A DNA stretch of 64,000 nt, taken from the NCBI GenBank assembly GCA_903865745.1, contig CAIPKV010000085.1, forward strand, positions 1 through 64,000. Reading direction: 5' to 3'. Within the stretch, counting starts at the first letter, position 1, and the number at the start of each line of letters is the position of its first letter. The position numbers were made by a program, and so were the translations under genes. This document shows, one piece after another, positions 10,501 to 16,702 of the stretch. Below the pieces are notes generated by a model, which made no database searches, was not told the DNA's origin, and saw only the letters and a list, made by a program, of their open reading frames with translations. This DNA comes from an uncultured Verrucomicrobia subdivision 3 bacterium. GTDB taxonomy: Bacteria; Verrucomicrobiota; Verrucomicrobiia; Limisphaerales; UBA11358.

Positions 10501-12933
10501 GCCTTGCTGACAATTACCAATGTGGATAGTGCCATCAATTTCCAATTAGCTAATTATCAGGTCAATAAATATGCCAGTAATGTTTTGAATGGCTTTGCGC
10601 CCATATATATCAACCGCCTTGGCGCAACTTATGGTACTTCCACTGTCGTCTTTAACACCTCAACCAACGGAACAGCGACGCCCGGGTTAGATTATTTGGC
10701 TCAGACTAATGTGGTCGTAACGTTTGAGCCCGGCGTATCCAACGAACAGGTGAATATACCCATAATTAATGGTGTATCTGATGGAAATACCACTGTTGGC
10801 CTGCAGTTAACAAATGTCACGGGATCGGTGCTTTACAGCCCGTCCAATGCGGTGCTGACCATTCTGGATCAGACTCTGGCTAATGGTAGCTTCGCCTTTT
10901 CTGCCACCAACTATGTGGTTAGCGAAGGTGGCGGTTCTGGTTATACCAACGCTACAATCACTGTTTTGCGAACCAATGGTGCTTCGGGTATTGTGACGGT
11001 GGGCTATCAGACCGCGGATGGTTCGGCAATCGGTGGGGCAAAATATGTTCCCACCAGCGGCACTCTGACATTCGGTGACGGTGTGTTAAGCCAGAGTTTT
11101 GTGGTGCCGGTCATCAACACCACAACTATTGAACCCACCGAAAATTTCTCGGTTATCCTCACTAATCCCACCGGTGGCAGTAGCTTGGGGGTTTCGTCGA
11201 ATGCTAGCGTGACCATTTTGAATACCAACATTGGTGTTATGTTTGCTTCAGCCACCAATACATTCATCGAAACGCAGCCGTTTGCCACCATAAACGTAGT
11301 GCGCTACAACAACACTCAAGGTACCAGCACCGTAAATTATTCGACAACCAACGGTACGGCCTTAGCTGGAACTAACTACACCACTACCAGTGGCACATTG
11401 ATTTTCAACAATGGTGCTGCTCAAGCCGCCATTCTCATTCCACTCATTTATGACACGAATGTGACGGGTAATTTGCAATTTACAGTTGGACTGGCCAGTG
11501 CCAATCCCGGGGTGCAAATTGGGACGCCCGGAGTTAGTACCATAGTTTTACAGGATGCCGATGCCGGTATAAATTTCAGCACCAATGCTACCACCGTTCT
11601 AAAAAACATTGGCAGCGTGCTTATCACTGTCCTCTGTTCCAATACCAATGTTGAGCCTGTCTCGGTTAATTATGCTACCACGAATGGTACGGCTACGGCT
11701 GGCACGGATTACACGGCTGCCAGCGGCACCCTGACCTTCAGCAACGGAATCGCCACCAACACCTTCTCAATTCCGATAAGTAATAACAGTCTTGTTAACG
11801 GTAGTCGCTACTTTAATGTTGTGCTGTCGAACCCGACTAGCACAGGACATTTGATTTCACCGAGCCAACAGACGGTGACCATTGCCGACAGTAATTCCGG
11901 CATTAGCCTTTCTAGTTCAACTTACTCGGTGTACAAGACCCAAGGTGCGGCGGTTATAACGGTTAATCGAACCGACAACACCAACATCATTTCTACGGTA
12001 AACTTTGTTGCCACCAATGGCACGGCGGTTAACGGGCTCAACTATTACGCCACTAACGGCACTTTAGTCTTTACCAACGGTGTCACCAGCCAAACTTTCA
12101 GTATCCCCATCATTGCCACCACCAAGGTTCAGCCGGATTTAACTGTACAGTTGGCACTGTCAAATCCCACGAACGGAATTCTGCTTGCACCGACGGCGGC
12201 TACCCTGACCATCCGCGACAACACGGGTAGCTTTGTCATCCCGGCCGGTTCTCAAATGATTACCAATTACACTTCCCTGTCTGACTACACTAACGGCATC
12301 ATCGGCTCCAATGACATGGTGCAGGTACTATTCGCCTTGCGCGACGCTGCGGCGGGTAATGTCAATAATCTGGTTGCGACCTTGCTGGCTACCAACGGGG
12401 TAATCAGCCCAACGCCGGCGTCACAGACTTACGGCCCGCTGACTTACCATGGTCACTCGGTTTCCATGCCGTTTACGTTCACCGCCCGTGGCACCAATAA
12501 CCAGCAGATTGCCCCTACTTTCAATTTGCAAGACGGCACTACCAACATCGGTACGGCGATTTTCAGCTTTATTTTGGGCAGCACGACCACCGTTTTGTCT
12601 AATAACGCTGTCATTATTATTAATGATGACGCTGCCGCTTCCCCTTACCCGTCCGTCATCAATGTCAGTGGTGTGGGCGGTTCATTAATTAAGGCCACCG
12701 TGACGCTGAACAAGTTTGCGCACACCGATCCACATGACGTGTCTGCCCTCGTAGTGGCTCCGGCTGGTCCCAATACCTTGATTATGTCTCATGCCGGCGG
12801 TCATGGTTACGGGGTCACAAATCTGGTGCTAACCTTTGATGATGCCGCTACCAATAGCCTGCCGTTTGTTGGCGCCATCACCAATGGTACCTATAAGCCG
12901 ACCGCAACTAATCCGCCCGCTAAATTTCCCTGA
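4582..12933 (+). CDS. Giant Calx-beta/delta-60 repeat surface protein, C-terminal P domain cut in half
   Basis: About 2783 residues. The GTG at 4582 is chosen because GGAG lies 7 nt upstream and because it places a signal peptide at the start (hydrophobic LALLLGLLLAAG, cleavage near AGAQ); the longer frame from 4480 overlaps the previous gene and adds no signal. Domains in order: a PPC-like domain (about 42-195); a Calx-beta-like region (405-545); a block of delta-60 beta-propeller-type repeats with (I)IGG-F and ARL-DGS-D-F motifs (550-967); about four Calx-beta domains (970-1480); a second delta-60 block (1487-1863); six more Calx-beta domains (to about 2545); an unassigned domain; and a P-type domain first half (2687-2783). 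Calx-beta domains normally bind calcium. The P domain stops after its TYKP strand, and its missing half appears in the next gene. Likely a surface adhesin (inference). Confidence 0.85.
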   Translation: MNTILNKIAGFLPLGLRDSAVSLKLALLLGLLLAAGMAGAQPANDNFTNAWVITGQSGTTNGDNTFASLESCENNIVNSTEFGPEAITNTVWFAWTATATGTLEVNNAGSANVDFVLSVWTSTNTIPTICDGSLTNILADDGNGGISQLDFSVVAGKTYYISLSSYDDGTSPNDNVGPYVLNWNQSISQFSSGSFQLSSGNYLVSERDSQSPNVAYDGNTVDPSLLGARITITRPAPGYGRVLVDYSVTDPGYTNLIITNITATTITTTYKYQYYYNGQYYNYTPPDLVVTNNMGLPAGITIFTNVVPASTDFTLVTNTVSFDNYQLGQDVLLPLVQRGETISISNQTYHLPGMAVVTLSNPRPDPQEPSILAPPTLSLSLTSAIVNTASTTFPQPSGSLGLAYLNLERSTFRVDKDVYSGNAVINVIRTGGKADQSISVDYIIDPTPGNGLTQYSPANTFPLQAGSDYATKNSDFTPVSGTLTWAAYDTTPKIISIPIINNSKVEQNEDFLVKLYFQPSEQHNNEQVGEVNQANVTILFDDTDGKQQPAGALDRTWNQNGVKYSNPPYLPYPGTAGGGGTVYAVAEQPDGKAIIAGSFTSFDSQLYNRIARVLNNGFQDTSFLASPNSGANDFISSLALQPNGKILIGGNFTSFNGSPRYHIARLNSDGSVDSTFNPGFGANGTVWCMILQTNGQVVIGGSFTSYNGTNVNKVARINADGSLDTTFNPGTGPNDTVNAVAVDSSGRVIIGGSFDSVAGVSNGGISRLNVDGSLDTTFTAGIGTYNPDSDSTDPVYAIAVQSDGKILIGGSFSFLDLINYNGLARLNSDGTIDLNFKPGTGTLNPVTGLADTIYSVLLQTNNEILIGGDLTTFNQTRRIGVARLFGDGTVDTSFMDSTYNQFAGLPNQYFNSQAVSTNYPYYNTRNAVYALAQEAGGNVIIGGIFPWVGGGYTYDDIRPRSNVARLVGGSTPGPGNIEFSYGSYSVNNSQGSLYVSLVRTNGNLGIVSATFTTNTDGTGAGIASGEDFSLNPIYSSPTWTTAWSQNAWMYDVGVTGPNYNTTPVNTTQADVYVGVTNSGNITGNLSANFKLSNPIGNFSLGGEYISLGAALGAQAAAPLTIIDTSIKPGVLGFSSPTYSVVQNRSVATITVTRTNGSDGIVTVWYAVSNGTATNGVDYTVTTPNQLTFAVGQTNATFTIPTKSATTIHPDKIVNLQLFSPAGGATLGLTNAILNLINGVYTYGHLEFSAANYTVNENGGAAVVTINRVGGSTGTLNVTMITADQTAIDGTNYIGISTNLQWNSGDASPRNITIPVLDDGVVTPNLVANLLLTNSFVNTTNNVGPLSFGNTNATLTINNLDSAGSVQFSTSSYSVKKYGGYALIPVIRTGGSIGTVTVGYTTIDGSAQSGSSYTTTAGTLTFSNGVVSQSFLVPITNNPAVTGLVSLTLQLSPPTGLATLGTPNVAVLNIIDGDSVDETPGLPDVTYGSAVNGFNAPVYCLALQTNNRLIVGGDFTLADGVYRQRIARLNDDGTLDSSFLLPSSTIGADNSVRAIAIQSDGRVLVGGKFTNMNSQVVNGIARLNYDGTLDSLFNVGSGADSPIYALAQTFVNGNAAILVGGSFAHLDGQPANCIGRLTGTGSPDPSFNTGSGANGTIYALAVQADGRVIIGGDFTAVNGVSVGHIARLNLDGSVDLTFTNGTANDSVRAIAIQLDGQILAGGLFTSVNGNTSYNHIVRLNSADGSPDSTFNPGLNIISPGPNNSVFSIAVQTDGRIVVGGTFTQANGVTRNRITRLNANGTTDPTINFGVGADSFVAAIAVEESTIASYPPNVPDEKIIIGGGFLNYFGAPHPYLARIYGGSEGGSGAFTFSSAFYGVNENGTNVVITVERTGGTSGTNADGSGSVYVTFAATNGTAQAGVNYTAVTTNLNFPMGEVLETVTIPVMDDNVISNDLTVNLSLNPTAPAQYGDQPTALLTITNVDSAINFQLANYQVNKYASNVLNGFAPIYINRLGATYGTSTVVFNTSTNGTATPGLDYLAQTNVVVTFEPGVSNEQVNIPIINGVSDGNTTVGLQLTNVTGSVLYSPSNAVLTILDQTLANGSFAFSATNYVVSEGGGSGYTNATITVLRTNGASGIVTVGYQTADGSAIGGAKYVPTSGTLTFGDGVLSQSFVVPVINTTTIEPTENFSVILTNPTGGSSLGVSSNASVTILNTNIGVMFASATNTFIETQPFATINVVRYNNTQGTSTVNYSTTNGTALAGTNYTTTSGTLIFNNGAAQAAILIPLIYDTNVTGNLQFTVGLASANPGVQIGTPGVSTIVLQDADAGINFSTNATTVLKNIGSVLITVLCSNTNVEPVSVNYATTNGTATAGTDYTAASGTLTFSNGIATNTFSIPISNNSLVNGSRYFNVVLSNPTSTGHLISPSQQTVTIADSNSGISLSSSTYSVYKTQGAAVITVNRTDNTNIISTVNFVATNGTAVNGLNYYATNGTLVFTNGVTSQTFSIPIIATTKVQPDLTVQLALSNPTNGILLAPTAATLTIRDNTGSFVIPAGSQMITNYTSLSDYTNGIIGSNDMVQVLFALRDAAAGNVNNLVATLLATNGVISPTPASQTYGPLTYHGHSVSMPFTFTARGTNNQQIAPTFNLQDGTTNIGTAIFSFILGSTTTVLSNNAVIIINDDAAASPYPSVINVSGVGGSLIKATVTLNKFAHTDPHDVSALVVAPAGPNTLIMSHAGGHGYGVTNLVLTFDDAATNSLPFVGAITNGTYKPTATNPPAKFP

Positions 12934-12965
12934 GCAGCGGCAGGCTGACCTGAACCAATAATTTT

Positions 12966-15434
12966 ATGAGTAAGTTTTTTTTGAAGACGGGTCTCGGAAT
13001 GATTGCCTTTGCTGGCTTGACACTGGTAGCCATGGCAGCTATGCCGGAAAACTTTAAACCACTCCGCGGTCATGTGCCATTGGTGGTCTCTCAGCTCTCG
13101 CCTTTGGGTCGGCTGAATGCCACCAACCGGCTGCACCTTTCAATTGGTCTTCCCTTGCGCAATTTGGAGGGTTTGACGAATTTGCTAAAGCAGATCAATG
13201 ACCCGGCCAGCCAGAATTATCATCATTACTTGACCCCGGAGCAGTTCACGGAGCAATTTGGCCCTACCCCGGCGGATTATCAGTCAGTGCTTGATTTTGC
13301 CCGGACCAATGGTTTTAACGTGACACATACCCACGGCAACCGCATGCTCCTTGGGGTGGAAGGCATGGTTTCGGATGTGGAACGCTCGTTCCATGTTGCC
13401 CTCCACACCTATCACCACCCTAAAGAATCTCGTGATTTCTTCGCTCCCGATACCGAACCAACTGTGGACGCCCGTCTGCCAGTATTGTCGGTTCAAGGGT
13501 TGAATAATTATATTCAGCCACGGCCAATGCTGCACAAAAAACCAGCCTCCGTAAGCTCGCCGGCGAATGGGACAGGTCCTTTCGGCAGTTACTTGGGTTC
13601 GGATTTTAGGACGGCTTACGCCCCGGGTACGACCTTGAATGGGGCCGGCCAGATGGTTGGTCTTTTGCAATTTGATGGTTACTATCCAAGTGATATTGCT
13701 ACTTATGAAACCCTGGCCGGTTTGACTAATAATGTCCCGCTGATCAATGTTTTGCTGGATGGCTACGATGGCACGCCTGGACCGGGAAATGATGAAGTCT
13801 GTCTGGATATTGAAACATCCATGTCGATGGCGCCTGGTCTGGCGGCCATTGTCGTTTTTGAAGCGGGACCCTATGGCAATCCCAATGACATCCTCAGCAG
13901 CATGGTTGCTAGCAATCAAATTAAACAATTCAGTGCTTCTTGGGGTTATAGCATTGATCGCACCACCGAGCAGTTGTATCAACAGCTGGCCTTGCAAGGC
14001 CAGACCTTCTTGAACGCCTCTGGGGACGGTGATGCTTGGCTCGGTGCCATTCCCTACGGATCCTGTGAGGATCCTAATATCACCATAGTGGGCGGCACCA
14101 CCTTGACGATGAATGGCCACGCTGGTTCTTATGCCTCAGAAAAAGTCTGGAATTGGGGCAATGTTGGCGATTATGGCTGGAACCCTGATGGCTTTGCCGG
14201 TAGCAGCGGCGGTATCAGCACGGATGTTCTGATTCCGAGCTGGCAATTAAACGTTACCAACAATTCTCCGGTTAACCATGGTTCGACAACTTATCGCATG
14301 GTCCCCGATATCGCCCTGACGGGCGACAATGTGTTTGTGGTTTCTAGCGGCGGCAATGAGGGTGTTTTTGGTGGTACGAGTTGCGCTTCACCCCTATGGG
14401 CGGGGTTTATGGCGCTCGTCAATCAGCAGGTCGCGTTAAATGGTAAGCTGCCCATCGGCTTTTTGGCTCCGCAGGTTTATGCCCTCTCAAAAACCGCCGC
14501 CTATACAAACATTTTCCATGACATCACCATCGGTAACAACTATTGGGATCAAAGCCCGACTAACTTTCCCGCCGTGGCCGGCTATGATTTGGGCACAGGT
14601 CTGGGTACGCCCAACGGTACTAATTTGATAAACGCTTTGGCGGGAGCCGCCAGCACCACGCCGCCGAGCATTTCCGCCCCCTCACGGCCGTGGGGTAGTA
14701 CCCTTTCTGTGATGAATGGCAGCAACCCGAACGGCGATTGGTTTCTGTTTGTGCAGGACGATGTGACTCCTGACAGCGGGATCATAAACGCCGGCTGGTA
14801 TCTGACGCTTACCACCGCTTACCCCGTTGGCTATGCGGCGGATAATCAGCTTTACTTGAGTTCCTCCATAACTAACACCACGCCGGGCACCTTTTGGCCG
14901 GTTTCCTTGGCTGTTACTAATTATGGACCCTCTTCCTCTACCAATGTTTATGTCACTGACACATTGCCGCAGCCCGGTGCTGGCGTTACCTTGGTTTCTT
15001 CTAATTTGACCGCCGGTACGGTGTCCATCTTTGGCCAGACGCTGACTTGGTCAATTGGTAATTTACCCATTAACACTGGTGCCAGCCTGACTCTCAATTT
15101 CTACGCTGCCACCAACGCACTCAACCTTTACACCAATAGCGCCACGGTCTTTGCCACCACGAGTGATCCCAACCCGGATGATGATGCTGGCCTGATCACA
15201 CTCTTAGTTTCCGGTGCACCTTCTTCCCCGCCTCAGTTGACGCCTGGCTACAATCCCGCGACCGGTGCGTTCCAATTGACAGTAACCAGCCCCGCCGGCG
15301 AACCTGTAATTGTCCAAGCCTCGACCAATTTAGTCAGTTGGTTCCCGATTTCCACCAATGTGGTGCCCTTCACCAATTCTTACGCTACCACCAACTATCC
15401 GGAGCTATTCTATCGCGCGGTGGTTGGTCCGTAA
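12966..15434 (+). CDS. Sedolisin (S53, kumamolisin-like) protease fused to half P domain and DUF11
   Basis: 822 residues. A signal peptide covers about 1-26 (hydrophobic, ending AMAAM). A pro-kumamolisin activation domain follows (about 35-180, with NYHHYLTPEQF). The S53 catalytic domain (about 200-565) has all expected residues: E277 and D281 in ExxxD (EVCLD), oxyanion D354 in SGDGD, and S472 in GGTSCASP. The calcium-site region ends DLGTGLGTPNG. Such enzymes are acid-stable secreted serine-carboxyl peptidases. After NALAG the frame continues without a stop into a P-domain second half (about 571-618: PWGSTLSVMNG, NPNGDW, VQDD, GWYLTL). A DUF11-like domain (619-752) and a C-terminal VIVQASTNLVSW module complete the protein. 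This tail is the expected continuation of the upstream protein rather than of an S53 protease. No clear ribosome-binding site precedes the ATG. Confidence 0.9.
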   Translation: MSKFFLKTGLGMIAFAGLTLVAMAAMPENFKPLRGHVPLVVSQLSPLGRLNATNRLHLSIGLPLRNLEGLTNLLKQINDPASQNYHHYLTPEQFTEQFGPTPADYQSVLDFARTNGFNVTHTHGNRMLLGVEGMVSDVERSFHVALHTYHHPKESRDFFAPDTEPTVDARLPVLSVQGLNNYIQPRPMLHKKPASVSSPANGTGPFGSYLGSDFRTAYAPGTTLNGAGQMVGLLQFDGYYPSDIATYETLAGLTNNVPLINVLLDGYDGTPGPGNDEVCLDIETSMSMAPGLAAIVVFEAGPYGNPNDILSSMVASNQIKQFSASWGYSIDRTTEQLYQQLALQGQTFLNASGDGDAWLGAIPYGSCEDPNITIVGGTTLTMNGHAGSYASEKVWNWGNVGDYGWNPDGFAGSSGGISTDVLIPSWQLNVTNNSPVNHGSTTYRMVPDIALTGDNVFVVSSGGNEGVFGGTSCASPLWAGFMALVNQQVALNGKLPIGFLAPQVYALSKTAAYTNIFHDITIGNNYWDQSPTNFPAVAGYDLGTGLGTPNGTNLINALAGAASTTPPSISAPSRPWGSTLSVMNGSNPNGDWFLFVQDDVTPDSGIINAGWYLTLTTAYPVGYAADNQLYLSSSITNTTPGTFWPVSLAVTNYGPSSSTNVYVTDTLPQPGAGVTLVSSNLTAGTVSIFGQTLTWSIGNLPINTGASLTLNFYAATNALNLYTNSATVFATTSDPNPDDDAGLITLLVSGAPSSPPQLTPGYNPATGAFQLTVTSPAGEPVIVQASTNLVSWFPISTNVVPFTNSYATTNYPELFYRAVVGP

Positions 15435-15443
15435 TTGGGTCGC

Positions 15444-16058
15444 ATGAAACTCTGCGGTTTGACCGGCGGCGTTGGCATGGGCAAATCCACCGCTGCCGGT
15501 TTCTTTTCCCGGCACGGTGCCCGTGTCGTGGACACTGACGAGATTGCCCGCCAGTTAGTCCAGCCCGGTCAGCCTGCGTTGGCTGAAATCTGCGAGCATT
15601 TTGGTCCCAAGGTTATTGCGCCGGATGGCCGCCTCCTCCGCGACCAGTTGGCGCAAATAGTTTTTGCCGACTTGAAAGCCCGCCAGCAACTTGAAGCCAT
15701 CCTCCACCCGCGCATCCGCGCCGCTTGGCTCGCTCAAGTGAAAGCTTGGCGCGCTGCGCCAAAGCCAAGCGACGGCGGGCCGCTGGAAAATTGTGCGCTC
15801 GCCATCGTTGTCATCCCTCTGTTATTTGAGACCGCCGCCGAAAGTCAGTTTGACAAAATCATCTGCGCAGCCTGTTCACCGGCTACGCAGCAGGAACGTC
15901 TGGCCGCGCGTGGTTGGTCGCCCGAACAGTCCCGTCAGCGCATCGCCGCGCAGTTGCCTGTCGAACAAAAAATCGCGCGCGCCCATTTTGTCTTGTGGAC
16001 GGAAGGGAAATTGACCGCTCACGCGCAGCAGGCCGCCCGCGTTTTAAGCCGGATTTGA
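15444..16058 (+). CDS. coaE: Dephospho-CoA kinase
   Basis: 204 residues; phosphorylates dephospho-CoA at the 3'-hydroxyl of its ribose in the last step of coenzyme A synthesis (cytosolic). The Walker A loop is GGVGMGKST at residues 8-16. Further family segments are DTDEIARQLVQPG, LHPRIRAAW and VVIPLLFET. The ATG at 15444 is preferred over the in-frame TTG at 15435 because it gives the canonical N-terminus MKLCGLTGG. It begins 9 nt after the stop of the surface-protein block, so it could be the last gene of that transcript. A short insertion in the middle (PKPSDGGPLENC) is longer than in most family members. A clear terminator follows at 16191. Confidence 0.95.
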   Translation: MKLCGLTGGVGMGKSTAAGFFSRHGARVVDTDEIARQLVQPGQPALAEICEHFGPKVIAPDGRLLRDQLAQIVFADLKARQQLEAILHPRIRAAWLAQVKAWRAAPKPSDGGPLENCALAIVVIPLLFETAAESQFDKIICAACSPATQQERLAARGWSPEQSRQRIAAQLPVEQKIARAHFVLWTEGKLTAHAQQAARVLSRI

Positions 16059-16190
16059 ACTGGATACTTCGTTGTGGACAATTTTTTGGCTTGTACCCAG
16101 AAATGGTGACTCGCGGGAATTGGCTAAACAAGTATGCTGAGGACGTTGGAAGTAGTGAGCCAACCAGAAATTTAGTGTGTTGTTGCTATT

Positions 16191-16220
16191 GAGGCCGGAG
16201 TAGTGTCCGGCCTCTTTTCT
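16191..16220 (+). terminator. Rho-independent terminator after coaE
   Basis: A perfect 9-bp stem GAGGCCGGA / TCCGGCCTC with a 6-nt loop (GTAGTG), followed directly by a T-rich tract (TTTTCTTTTT). It ends transcription from the coaE side. Confidence 0.85.
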
Positions 16221-16702
16221 TTTTATCAGCGTGAATTGCCTTCGTATCCGCCACTTTGTCGCCGCGCCGGGCGTTCCCTAATCTCCGGCATATCCAAAAA
16301 AATTCCGGCGGAAAACTTCCGCGGCACCTTTAGCGGAGGTCTATGACCGCTGTTCGCATGCCGGCGCTGGGCTGGACTGTCTCTTTTTGATCACCGACCA
16401 CCAGAAAAAGTGCAAAAGCCCAGTTTTTTTGATGTTTTTGCCCTATCCGGTGCCACTTTAGCCTCGGCCGAGGCTCCATTAGTCGCGAGATATGGGGCAT
16501 TCGTCCCTACTGGTGAGGTATTCGTAGCTAGAGATGCGACAACAGTAGAGATGGATGAGGCACCAGAAGGGACTTAGGTGACGCCAGTGAGCGCGAACGG
16601 CGGATGAGTGAAATTTTCGGTCAGGCTCATCCAGTCAACCGTCCTGACAATGCCGTTTAAAAATCAATCGCTCCGGTCGCCGGGCTTTGTTATGGTTCTG
16701 GC
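16221..16702. other. Intergenic region with nested inverted repeats, no confident gene
   Basis: No recognisable RNA family or protein. Palindromic elements: GCGGAA-AAC-TTCCGC (16308-16322); the perfect palindrome AGCCTCGGCCGAGGCT (16460-16475); GGTGCC (16449-16454) paired with GGCACC (16559-16564); GTCGC (16482-16486) with GCGAC (16536-16540); and a 13-nt arm pair GTCCCTACTGGTG (16503-16515) / CACCAGAAGGGAC (16561-16573) with one mismatch. A weakly coding-like frame without ATG runs 16347-16577 on the plus strand (possible GTG start at 16409, 56 codons, ending GAFVPTGEVFVARD...EAPEGT). It may be a decayed gene or chance. The glgB promoter must lie in or near this region but none is clear. Confidence 0.4.

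Noticed and set aside
12924-14675. ATTTCC at both edges of the S53 insertion as a target-site duplication
   Set aside because: Joining the flanks at this 6-mer gives the wrong frame for the P domain, so it may be chance; the insertion itself is still supported by domain content.
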